From positions 1 through 5,038 of the forward strand of contig DAVZ01000041.1 of NCBI GenBank assembly GCA_002505765.1: 5,038 nucleotides of DNA, in the 5' to 3' direction. A program made the translations under genes and the position numbers. The DNA comes from Methanobacterium sp. UBA176. Its GTDB lineage: Archaea > Methanobacteriota > Methanobacteria > Methanobacteriales > Methanobacteriaceae. Positions 1 to 5,038 of this stretch are shown here, piece by piece; the first letter of the stretch is position 1; each line of letters begins with the position of its first letter. Under the pieces are notes generated by a model, which searched no databases, had not been told where the DNA came from, and saw only the letters and a program-made list of their open reading frames with translations.

Positions 1-20
1 CAATATTTCATATTCGTTAA
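1..20. repeat. Terminal 20-bp direct repeat, left copy
   Basis: The first 20 bases (CAATATTTCATATTCGTTAA) are identical, in the same orientation, to the last 20 bases of the window. I see no other copy inside. The match falls exactly on both edges, so it may be an assembly overlap of a circular contig, a direct repeat used to cut the window, or a real recombination site. The sequence outside the window is needed to decide. Confidence 0.9.
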
Positions 21-210
21 TTATTGTTCTTTCAGTAAACAAAGACATATAAAGTCAAAAATATTTCAATAAATCTGCTCAACCAACAATAACTTTACAA
101 CCCCATAAAATTAACAATATTCATGTAAGATATAAATCAATCCAGTTTGGAAAATAAGATTTGAATTTCAGAGAAAAAATAAAAAAAGGTTTTAACGGTT
201 TAATGTGAGT
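21..210. other. AT-rich intergenic region downstream of the DUF4013 gene
   Basis: No convincing gene on either strand: stop codons are frequent in all frames and no start has a ribosome-binding site. The only signal I can support is the T-tract terminator of the minus-strand gene at its right edge. Confidence 0.6.
174..187 (-). terminator. T-tract terminator of the DUF4013 gene
   Basis: Read on the minus strand this is a run of seven T, one A and six T, beginning about 23 nt after the TAG stop of the DUF4013 gene. No hairpin precedes it. Archaeal RNA polymerase commonly terminates at such oligo-U tracts without a stem-loop, so this is the likely transcript end. Confidence 0.6.
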
Positions 211-900
211 CTATTCGATACTTGAAGCAAACAGTAAAGCCAGAGATCTGGCCTGGAACATTGATAGGTAAGCAGCACCAACGAACCATACTAAGAATCC
301 TATGAGGATGATTAGTAAAATAGCCCCGATTATACCGATGATAAGCCCAACAATAAACATGGTTATTATTATTGCTATGTACCAGAGAATGTAGTTTCCT
401 ATTCCAATTGCTTTTATTCTATCCATTATTTCGCTGAATCTAAATGCTGCTCCAATTTCGCTGTCGTATAGTGCCATGTTTGCTATTGCTATAACATATA
501 TTAAACCCAGTATTATTGCCACTATGATTCCTATCAACCATATAACCAGTGCTATACCTGACAATGCAGTAAATGGCATAGTTGAGAAATCTGTACTGGA
601 TGTTACTGATGCTGCTGGTGCGGCAAGTAAACTGGCTATAATAAACAATATTATTGGTATTATCATGTAAACAATGCCTACAATGAAAATTTTTATACCA
701 TCTATAAATAGTTCTCCAAGATTATCAAAGTCTGGTACTTCATCTATACCAGCTAAGGTAGATTTAATGATTCTCAGGTAATATCCGCCACTCATGAAGT
801 TTACGATGGGAATTATGGATATAACAGTCAATATTAGTATTTTTGTCCAATCGCTAAGAGGATATTTCAAAGAATCAGTAATATTATCAACGATATTCAT
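211..900 (-). CDS. DUF4013 domain-containing multi-pass membrane protein
   Basis: A 229-residue, very hydrophobic protein. A short N-terminal stretch (NITDSLKYPLSDW, residues 6-18) leads into a first membrane segment at about 20-38. The family-typical cytoplasmic-looking stretch GGYYLRIIKSTLAGIDEVPDFDNLGELFIDGIK follows at about 38-70. Further membrane segments lie near 71-95, 113-143, 168-192 and 193-215; these were judged by eye. I recognise it as DUF4013, a family common in methanogens with no established biochemical role, so no function beyond membrane residence is claimed. The start is placed at the ATG at 898-900 because a perfect GGAGGT lies 6 nt upstream of it. The frame is open up to a TTG at 936, but that start would put the GGAGGT inside the gene and has no site of its own. 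The gene stands alone, with a TATA-like box upstream and a T-tract downstream. Confidence 0.85.
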   Translation of the reverse strand: MNIVDNITDSLKYPLSDWTKILILTVISIIPIVNFMSGGYYLRIIKSTLAGIDEVPDFDNLGELFIDGIKIFIVGIVYMIIPIILFIIASLLAAPAASVTSSTDFSTMPFTALSGIALVIWLIGIIVAIILGLIYVIAIANMALYDSEIGAAFRFSEIMDRIKAIGIGNYILWYIAIIITMFIVGLIIGIIGAILLIILIGFLVWFVGAAYLSMFQARSLALLFASSIE

Positions 901-906
901 ATTTTT

Positions 907-912
907 ACCTCC
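907..912 (-). promoter_or_regulatory. Shine-Dalgarno site that fixes the DUF4013 start
   Basis: The plus strand reads ACCTCC, giving GGAGGT on the coding strand, 6 nt before the ATG at 898-900. The complement to the 16S 3' end is perfect and the spacing is good. This favours the ATG over the in-frame TTG 36 nt upstream. Confidence 0.85.
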
Positions 913-957
913 ATTTTCTTTTTTGGCATTAGCCAATAGTCTATATACAGGTCATTT

Positions 958-965
958 TATATAAA
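958..965 (-). promoter_or_regulatory. TATA box of the DUF4013 gene
   Basis: The minus strand reads TTTATATA inside ATTTATATAAAA, a good match to the archaeal TATA box. A start of transcription about 25 nt downstream would fall near 937, giving a leader of about 36 nt that contains the GGAGGT site. A second, weaker TATA-like stretch lies at 941-948. Confidence 0.6.
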
Positions 966-1121
966 TAATGCTACTTAAAGAGATGAAAAAGAATTAATAT
1001 CTGATTATTCAGTGAGTAAGTATTCAATTTTATTTTCAGTAAAAAAGATTCTTAAAATTATCATATTAAAATTCATGAAAACATTTATTTACCATGATGG
1101 GAAATGAAGATTAACGATCTT

Positions 1122-1133
1122 TTTATATTTAAA
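1122..1133 (+). promoter_or_regulatory. Probable TATA box of the secreted-protein gene
   Basis: TTTATATTTAAA matches the archaeal TATA pattern. Transcription would begin near 1150, leaving an AT-rich leader of about 75 nt before the ATG at 1226. Other AT-rich stretches between 1145 and 1190 could serve instead, so the exact position is uncertain. Confidence 0.45.
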
Positions 1134-1215
1134 TAAAAACAAAATAAAGTCTTAATTATTAATTTACTTATTACGAAAAATTTAGAAAAATTAAAAAAAC
1201 TCCATTATGAGATAT

Positions 1216-1221
1216 AGGTGA
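1216..1221 (+). promoter_or_regulatory. Ribosome-binding site of the secreted-protein gene
   Basis: AGGTGA, a standard methanogen Shine-Dalgarno core, lies 4 nt before the ATG at 1226. It supports that start over the in-frame alternatives. Confidence 0.75.
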
Positions 1222-1225
1222 AGGA

Positions 1226-1918
1226 ATGAGATGGGGAATAGTTATCGTTTTAATACTCCTGCTTGCCGGGGGATTAATTTATGTTTCAAGCGCAAATGGT
1301 AGTATAGAACCTTTAGGTAGACTTGGGTTTGTTAAACTCGCCAATCCAGACATGTACCCTGGACATCCACATTCTCAGGTTTTAGCTCAATATGCTGAAG
1401 ATAGAGGATCAAAATGCGCTCTGGTTGTGCATTTTGCAGGTAGCTCTAATTATAGAAGCTACAGAGAAGGAGATGTATACATAATAGAAATGGCATTCAT
1501 TGATACACAGGGAACTGGAGCTGCAGAACAGGTAAACTATTTAGATTCTTTTAAAGTTGCTTTATTTGGTGTTCCTGACGGTAGATATAAATTTAAATCA
1601 GATGGAATGGTATTTAACACCTACGATGAGGCAATGGCTCATGTATATGAAAAAGCGGCAATTAACAACCAGGAAGGCCCAATTCCCATGGTTTGGCATG
1701 GAACAGCGCGAAGCGGAAGTCCAATAATAAATCAGGGCTGTGGATACCCATTATACTTTGATATAGTTAGAAGGGAATATGGTATAATCCCTGCTTATTA
1801 CTACACGCTTAAAGGCATGCTTTTACCATACTTCAGCTTACCATACAGGAACTTTGAACTGCAGCATGCTACAGAACTTCAACACTATTATACTCAGGGA
1901 ATGCTGGACTATGAATAA
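1226..1918 (+). CDS. Signal-anchored or secreted protein of unknown function
   Basis: A 230-residue protein whose family I do not recognise. Residues 4-20 (GIVIVLILLLAGGLIYV) form one hydrophobic segment behind a basic MRW start. This is a signal peptide or membrane anchor that would place the rest outside the cell; SSANG at 21-25 could be a cleavage region, with no lipobox. The mature part is soluble and rich in Tyr, Gly and aromatic residues. It has just two cysteines (C64 and C172), which could form a disulphide outside the cell. It also has several histidines (H47, H49, H69, H139, H158), a GTARSGSP turn near 159-166 and an ELQH-AT-ELQH repeat at about 211-220. An enzyme or a binding domain are both possible; nothing in the sequence decides. 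It is monocistronic, with its own promoter, an AGGTGA site and a T9 tract directly after the TAA. Its 3' end faces that of trm1 with only 23 nt between the stops, so no shared function is implied. Confidence 0.85.
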   Translation: MRWGIVIVLILLLAGGLIYVSSANGSIEPLGRLGFVKLANPDMYPGHPHSQVLAQYAEDRGSKCALVVHFAGSSNYRSYREGDVYIIEMAFIDTQGTGAAEQVNYLDSFKVALFGVPDGRYKFKSDGMVFNTYDEAMAHVYEKAAINNQEGPIPMVWHGTARSGSPIINQGCGYPLYFDIVRREYGIIPAYYYTLKGMLLPYFSLPYRNFELQHATELQHYYTQGMLDYE

Positions 1919-1927
1919 TTTTTTTTT
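1919..1927 (+). terminator. T9 terminator of the secreted-protein gene
   Basis: Nine consecutive T begin at the base after the TAA stop, with no hairpin before them. A second run of eight T lies at 1968-1975, inside the converging trm1 3' end, and would catch read-through. This is the oligo-U type of archaeal termination. Facing the other way, only a weak T4 follows the trm1 stop. Confidence 0.55.
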
Positions 1928-1941
1928 ATTTATATTTAAAA

Positions 1942-3096
1942 TCAACTGGAGATTATATATACAATTATTTTTTTTAAAACATCCAGTGGAGCGTCGGTCT
2001 TTATCCCGGTTGGCTTAAAATGAGTTCTGGAAGCAAAGTAACCTTCTTTTTCAAGAGCTTCCAGAACATAATGGAGACGCGGAGCACTTATCTTTAAATT
2101 TTTGCACATTTGATGCAGATCATAATAAGTGGCTGTGGCATCAGCTTCTAAAGAAGCAGTATTAAGAAGTTTAAATGCGTTGTTCTTCTGATTTATGTTT
2201 GAATTTTCAATATTATTCATCATATCTTTTATAAATTCAGAATTTAATATGCTTCCAGTCCAGAGAGGTCCGGCAATCCTAATATTTTTACCACAAAGGG
2301 GACAATGTGAAGGTATTTTAGGTGCAAAACCCTGAATAACTGTCCTGTACAGGCAATTATCACAATGCAGTATGTATCCAATATTTTTAAGAGATTCATC
2401 GGTTATTTTGGCTCCTTTTTTAATCACTGCATAGATTCTCATGTAATGATTGCTGCTGTGGGAAAACTTAACCTGGATGCACTTTTTATATTTGGAGAAA
2501 GTTCGGGCAATGAATCCAGCAAGAATTCTAATTCCAATCTCATGACAGTATTCAGTTTTAAGGGGCATAGCACTGTATTTTCGAATACATGGCTCTTTAA
2601 AAGTCCCGCACAACGCAGATGTGTCTGTAGCTGTTACGCATATCATTCCACAGGTTTTAAGACTGATTGCTGCAGATTCAATGTAGGGTGAGGGTGTACC
2701 GAATGGATCAATATCTACTACATCGAATTTCCCCCTGCATTTTCTAAGCAGAATGTTTGAATCCTCTTTATACACTTCAACATTGTCTAAATTGTTCATT
2801 TCAATATTTTCAATGGCATATTGAACTGCCAGGGGATTGATGTCTGTTATGATTACTTTAGAAACATTATCTATTTCCTTCGCATATCTTATTCCTCTGA
2901 TACCACTTCCACCGAAAGCATCGCAGATATTGATTTCACGGCCTAATTCATGTTGAAAAGCTTTTATTGCCAGTACGGATAAATCTCTGTTAAGTTCCAT
3001 AACTGGATTGTAGAAAACCGGTGCTTTTGATGTTATTTTATCAAATTCAGGAGCTTTAACTGTGACCAGCCCTTCTTTAATATTTTTTATTTCCAT
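1942..3096 (-). CDS. trm1: tRNA (guanine(26)-N(2))-dimethyltransferase Trm1
   Basis: Uses S-adenosylmethionine to form N2,N2-dimethylguanosine at position 26 of tRNA, in the cytoplasm. The 384-residue length is usual for archaeal Trm1. The N-terminal family signature VFYNPVMELNRDLSVL lies at 27-42. The SAM-binding fold shows the glycine-rich loop DAFGGSGIRGIR (59-70), the acidic residue of ITDINP (D85) and the catalytic-type motif DIDPFGTP (128-135). The stretch VTATDTSALCG (154-164) is also family-typical. A zinc-ribbon-like insert follows, CDNC (245-248) with CPLC (265-268), and then GPLWTGSI (276-283). The C-terminal part (about 320-362) looks like the winged-helix region of the family. 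All key residues are present, so it should be functional. The ATG at 3096 is the natural family start but has only a weak upstream site (AAGG, about 8 nt before). It is divergent from the protease gene and convergent with the secreted-protein gene, hence probably monocistronic. Confidence 0.95.
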   Translation of the reverse strand: MEIKNIKEGLVTVKAPEFDKITSKAPVFYNPVMELNRDLSVLAIKAFQHELGREINICDAFGGSGIRGIRYAKEIDNVSKVIITDINPLAVQYAIENIEMNNLDNVEVYKEDSNILLRKCRGKFDVVDIDPFGTPSPYIESAAISLKTCGMICVTATDTSALCGTFKEPCIRKYSAMPLKTEYCHEIGIRILAGFIARTFSKYKKCIQVKFSHSSNHYMRIYAVIKKGAKITDESLKNIGYILHCDNCLYRTVIQGFAPKIPSHCPLCGKNIRIAGPLWTGSILNSEFIKDMMNNIENSNINQKNNAFKLLNTASLEADATATYYDLHQMCKNLKISAPRLHYVLEALEKEGYFASRTHFKPTGIKTDAPLDVLKKIIVYIISS

Positions 3097-3193
3097 AATT
3101 TAGCCTTATAATTATTTGGGGGTTTAATAATGATATTTTTAAATGGATTAATGATTTTAAATAGTTGAATTAATTATAGTAAGTTTCTTAATG

Positions 3194-3201
3194 TTTAAAT
3201 A
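3194..3201 (+). promoter_or_regulatory. Probable TATA box of the CPBP protease gene
   Basis: TTTAAATA lies about 25 nt before the G6 run. The transcript would begin just at or before the ribosome-binding-like site, giving a very short leader. The block at 3156-3162 is an alternative. Confidence 0.4.
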
Positions 3202-3222
3202 GAAAAATGTTTTACCATCTAT

Positions 3223-3231
3223 GGGGGGATC
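3223..3231 (+). promoter_or_regulatory. Unusual G6 ribosome-binding-like site before the protease frame
   Basis: GGGGGGATC resembles the methanogen consensus GGAGGTGATC with a missing base. It lies 3 nt before the ATA at 3235, where the protein frame would be expected to start. The same G6 run directly follows an out-of-frame ATG at 3221, which matters for the start question. Confidence 0.5.
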
Positions 3232-3234
3232 ATC

Positions 3235-4146
3235 ATATCGGAAATAGAATTTTTATACAGTGCAGAATCAGGCAAAAACAACTGGTGGAGATACCTGATT
3301 ACAATAACAGCCACCTGGGGCGTGCAAATAGCTCTGGCTACTGTAATAGGGATAGTTTTATTCTTATATTTGATTATGCAGAACAATTTTTCACTGGCCA
3401 GTTACAATGACTATTTTAATGAACCATTTTTTTTATTAGTGTTATCCTTTTTTGGTTTTGGAGCATCATACTTGGTTTTATACCTTTGCATGCGTTTTAT
3501 TCATCTTAGAAGTTTCTTATCATTTATTACTACAAAATCAAGGATTAATTGGATGAGAATAGCAAAAGGGGCATTTATATGGTTTGCTATTTTGGGAATA
3601 TATACCTTGATTACTCTTTTAATTGATCCAAATGGCTACAAATTTACTTTTAATTCATATACCTTTGGAATCTTTTTAATCATAAGTTTAATCACATTCC
3701 CAATTCAGGCATCATTTGAGGAGCTGTTTTTCAGAGGATATTTAATGCAGGGATTTGGTTTATTGAGTAAAAAGCCAATTATACCTTTATTAGCTACTTC
3801 TATTATATTTGGACTTGTCCATGTAAGTAATGGGGCAAATATGACTTTCAGCATCTTTCCAGTAATTGAAGCGTCAATAATAGGGGTGATGCTGGGTATG
3901 ATTACCCTTGGTGAAGATAGTATAGAAACTGCAACAGGGATACATTTAATTAACAACCTTTATGTGGCATTAGTGGTTAGTACCAGTGACAGCGTGCTTG
4001 GCAATGTGCCATCTATCTTAACCGCACCTGCTGATCCAACAGGGAGCGTATTTTTAACAATTATACTTTCTATAATAGCAATAATAGTTATATTTTGGGG
4101 TAAAATTGATAAATTAATGGTTATATTCACATGGAAGGATGTATAG
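3235..4146 (+). CDS. CPBP family intramembrane glutamic endopeptidase (Rce1/CAAX-protease-like), start codon unusual
   Basis: A polytopic membrane protein of the CPBP (Abi, Rce1-like) family, putative proteases acting inside the membrane; the substrate here is unknown. The three signature motifs are intact: EELFFR at 162-167 (EExxxR type), FGLVH at 192-196, and HLINN at 237-241. Together these supply the catalytic glutamates, arginine, histidines and asparagine. Hydrophobic segments lie near 23-47, 64-85, 111-131, 142-158, 181-196, 203-220, 239-253 and 274-292. The first canonical in-frame start is a GTG at 3322 (residue 30), but it has no ribosome-binding site, and the 29 codons before it read as a plausible N-terminus (SEIEFLYSAESGKNNWWRYLITITATWG). 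From the stop at 3196 to 3322 the frame has no ATG, GTG or TTG. I place the start at the ATA at 3235, behind GGGGGGATC, giving 303 residues. If only the GTG is used the product is 274 residues and loses the amphipathic N-terminus. The family call is firm; the start is not. Confidence 0.85.
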   Translation: MSEIEFLYSAESGKNNWWRYLITITATWGVQIALATVIGIVLFLYLIMQNNFSLASYNDYFNEPFFLLVLSFFGFGASYLVLYLCMRFIHLRSFLSFITTKSRINWMRIAKGAFIWFAILGIYTLITLLIDPNGYKFTFNSYTFGIFLIISLITFPIQASFEELFFRGYLMQGFGLLSKKPIIPLLATSIIFGLVHVSNGANMTFSIFPVIEASIIGVMLGMITLGEDSIETATGIHLINNLYVALVVSTSDSVLGNVPSILTAPADPTGSVFLTIILSIIAIIVIFWGKIDKLMVIFTWKDV

Positions 4147-4162
4147 GCATTAAAATATATCT

Positions 4163-4182
4163 ACCATAGCAGTTTCTATTTA
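4163..4182 (+). repeat. Imperfect inverted repeat, left arm
   Basis: ACCATAGCAGTTTCTATTTA is the reverse complement of TAAATAGAAACTATGGT at 4272-4288, except for 3 extra bases in the left arm. The arms are 89 bp apart. The right arm lies inside the first copy of the tandem duplication. Confidence 0.65.
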
Positions 4183-4225
4183 AATAATATTCAAAGCTTT
4201 GATGCATCAATAGAATTATTTATAA

Positions 4226-4315
4226 AGATAATTAGAGCAAGATACAGTCTTTATCAGTTCTTTGGATATGATAAATAGAAACTATGGTGGGTTAATACAT
4301 AGTATATTAAATATT
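4226..4315 (+). repeat. 90-bp tandem duplication, copy 1
   Basis: The 90 bases here are directly followed by a second copy at 4316-4405, with only three differences (4278 G/A, 4281 A/T, 4290 G/A). In the frame of the downstream gene this copy reads LEQDTVFISSLDMINRNYGG and onward, then hits a TAA at 4319. The unit is exactly 30 codons long, yet both copies carry the same TAA near their left edge (4229 and 4319). Confidence 0.95.
4272..4288 (-). repeat. Imperfect inverted repeat, right arm
   Basis: TAAATAGAAACTATGGT pairs with the left arm at 4163-4182. Two of the three bases that distinguish copy 1 of the tandem duplication from copy 2 (4278 and 4281) are exactly those that improve this pairing. 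Confidence 0.6.
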
Positions 4316-4405
4316 AGATAATTAGAGCAAGATACAGTCTTTATCAGTTCTTTGGATATGATAAATAAAATCTATGGTGAGTTAATACATAGTATATTAA
4401 ATATT
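4316..4405 (+). repeat. 90-bp tandem duplication, copy 2
   Basis: Second copy, 87 of 90 bases identical to 4226-4315. It supplies the stop at 4319, the TTG at 4352 and ATG at 4358 and the first 18 codons of the remnant gene. Its right edge at 4405 is close to the point where recognisable HsdR-like sequence begins. Confidence 0.95.
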
Positions 4406-4954
4406 GAAGATGGTATTATGGATGAAATAGTGATTGAATTCGATGGTAAAACAGTCACATACAGCGAATATAAAATTATAACCAGAAAATTCATTGAAAA
4501 ACATGTTAAAACTCCAGAAGAGTTACTGAAATTATGGTTAGATGATAGTAAAAGGTGGAAATTCATGGAAATGCTTCATGAAATGCAGATGGATATTAAT
4601 TTTATTAAAGAAACTGAGAAAACAGAAAAATCAGACACATTTGATGTTATTGCAAACATGCTATTTGAATGGCCTTTAATAACACGTAGTGAACGTGCAG
4701 AGCAGTTCATTAAAGGGAATATCCATGAAATAAGTCAAAATAATGAGGATGTTAAAAAAATTATCCTCGATATCTTAGAAAAATACAAAAAAGGTGGAAT
4801 TGAAAACATCAATCTCAAAATACTTTTAAATGAAGACATGATTCAAAGGAATGCATATAATATATTAAAAAGTAATTTAGGCGCTGAGAATTTAGCCAAG
4901 TTATTTAACGATGTGAAAATAGGGCTCTATAAAAATTCTACAAAAAATGGATAA
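4352..4954 (+). pseudogene. C-terminal remnant of a type I restriction enzyme R subunit (HsdR)
   Basis: A frame of 200 codons, hydrophilic and helical. It resembles the extreme C-terminal region of EcoEI-type HsdR, the motor and nuclease subunit of type I restriction enzymes. The matching pattern is GKTVTYSEY (32-40), TPEELLKLW (54-62), FDVIANMLFEWPLITRSERAEQF (97-119), ILDILEKYKKGGIENINLKIL (138-158) and LFNDVKIGLY (184-193). These correspond in order to the family's D-F-D-L, P-x-x-T-R-x-E-R-A and L-x-K-Y-x-x-x-G-I-E-x-I pattern. Full HsdR proteins are several times longer. The nuclease and helicase parts are absent here: the frame closes upstream at 4319, and no hsdM or hsdS is visible. A TTG (4352), an ATG (4358) or an ATG (4418) could start it, but none has a ribosome-binding site, so it is probably a dead fragment. 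The frame itself is unbroken, so a small expressed protein cannot be excluded. The HsdR call is made by eye; the lack of HsdR-like sequence upstream is seen directly. Confidence 0.6.
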
Positions 4955-5018
4955 TGTATTGGTTATATTTATTTTTAAAATATGGGACTGTAAAGTTAAC
5001 GGGTATTGGAATGTTCAT
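4955..5018. other. AT-rich tail after the HsdR remnant
   Basis: Contains one short T5 tract near 4971-4975 that could act as a weak terminator on the plus strand. I see nothing else in it. Confidence 0.4.
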
Positions 5019-5038
5019 CAATATTTCATATTCGTTAA
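5019..5038. repeat. Terminal 20-bp direct repeat, right copy
   Basis: Identical to bases 1-20 in the same orientation and ending exactly at the window edge. If the ends were joined through this overlap, the molecule would be 5018 bp. A housekeeping trm1 on so small a circle would be surprising, so a direct repeat or an assembly overlap is as likely. Confidence 0.9.

Larger units (their letters stand above)
966..1225. other. Divergent intergenic region
   Basis: AT-rich and densely broken by stops in every frame. Apart from the two outward-facing promoters I see no convincing operator, RNA gene or small ORF. Confidence 0.5.
3097..3234. promoter_or_regulatory. Divergent control region between trm1 and the CPBP protease gene
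   Basis: Three TTTAAAT blocks (3138-3144, 3156-3162, 3194-3200) are TATA-like and readable both ways. The first is well placed for trm1 on the minus strand: a transcript start near 3115 would give a short leader. The third is well placed for the protease on the plus strand, with a transcript start near 3222. The first two sit in an imperfect direct repeat, TAATGAT followed by TTTAAAT, with copies at 3128-3144 and 3149-3162. Confidence 0.45.
4147..4351. other. Non-coding, rearranged spacer before the HsdR remnant
   Basis: This stretch holds no supportable gene. It contains the left arm of an imperfect inverted repeat, a TATA-like TTTATAAA at 4219-4226 and most of a 90-bp tandem duplication. 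Short open stretches exist, but they lack ribosome-binding sites and family resemblance. No T-tract follows the protease stop. Confidence 0.5.

Noticed and set aside
476..670. Plus-strand open frame of 64 codons
   Set aside because: It is the antisense shadow of the DUF4013 membrane gene, with no ribosome-binding site and no family resemblance.
1021..1225. AT-rich stretch as a possible replication origin or structured leader RNA
   Set aside because: No repeated origin boxes and no stable GC-containing stems are visible; the composition is typical of spacers in such genomes.
2365..2691. Plus-strand open frame of 108 codons
   Set aside because: It lies wholly antisense to trm1, whose motifs are unmistakable.
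3207..3410. Plus-strand open frame of 67 codons starting at the ATG 3207
   Set aside because: It overlaps the protease N-terminus out of frame and its translation has no coding character. Its ATG matters only as a possible start if the G run changes length.
3705..3956. Minus-strand open frame of 83 codons
   Set aside because: Antisense to the catalytic part of the CPBP protease; no start signals.
4147..4275. Frame open for 43 codons after the TAG stop of the protease, as if the stop were read through (for example as pyrrolysine)
   Set aside because: The extra stretch has no family resemblance and runs into repeat DNA, the protease motifs are complete before the stop, and methanogens of the suggested type are not known to decode TAG as pyrrolysine.
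4226..4405. The two 90-bp copies as a minimal CRISPR array
   Set aside because: The copies abut directly with no unique spacer and overlap a coding-like frame; this is a simple tandem duplication.
4372..4566. Minus-strand open frame of 64 codons
   Set aside because: Antisense shadow of the HsdR remnant.

Overview
The window looks like chromosomal DNA from an AT-rich methanogenic archaeon, most likely of the Methanobacterium type. The reasons are an archaeal-style Trm1 tRNA methyltransferase, a DUF4013 membrane protein and a CPBP-type membrane protease. TATA-like boxes sit about 25 nt upstream of probable transcript starts, Shine-Dalgarno sites are of the GGAGGT/AGGTGA kind, and gene ends carry T-rich tracts without hairpins. 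The genus is an inference from family resemblance, not from a database search.

Layout, left to right. 1-210 is AT-rich non-coding DNA holding a T-tract terminator for the first gene. 211-900 (minus) is a DUF4013 multi-pass membrane protein; its start is set at an ATG behind a strong GGAGGT site, not at an upstream in-frame TTG. 901-1225 holds two diverging promoters. 1226-1918 (plus) encodes a signal-anchored or secreted protein of unknown function. It converges on 1942-3096 (minus), trm1, encoding tRNA (guanine26-N2)-dimethyltransferase. 3097-3234 is the divergent control region between trm1 and a CPBP-family membrane protease (about 3235-4146, plus). That protease lacks a normal start codon: the reading frame and a ribosome-binding-like G run point to an ATA, or to a one-base change in a G6 run. 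4147-4351 is non-coding and holds a 90-bp tandem duplication whose second copy runs into 4352-4954. That last frame resembles only the C-terminal part of a type I restriction HsdR subunit, so it is probably a relic. 4955-5038 is AT-rich, and its last 20 bases are identical to the first 20 of the window.

The genes do not form one operon: each has its own orientation or its own promoter. Trm1 is housekeeping. The DUF4013 protein, the secreted protein and the CPBP protease are envelope proteins. The right-hand 900 bp looks like a decay zone (restriction remnant, tandem duplication, imperfect inverted repeat, possibly impaired protease start). I found no CRISPR array, tRNA, rRNA, transposase or complete new defence system. 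The points most worth checking are the protease start, the HsdR remnant with its duplication, and the repeat at the window ends.
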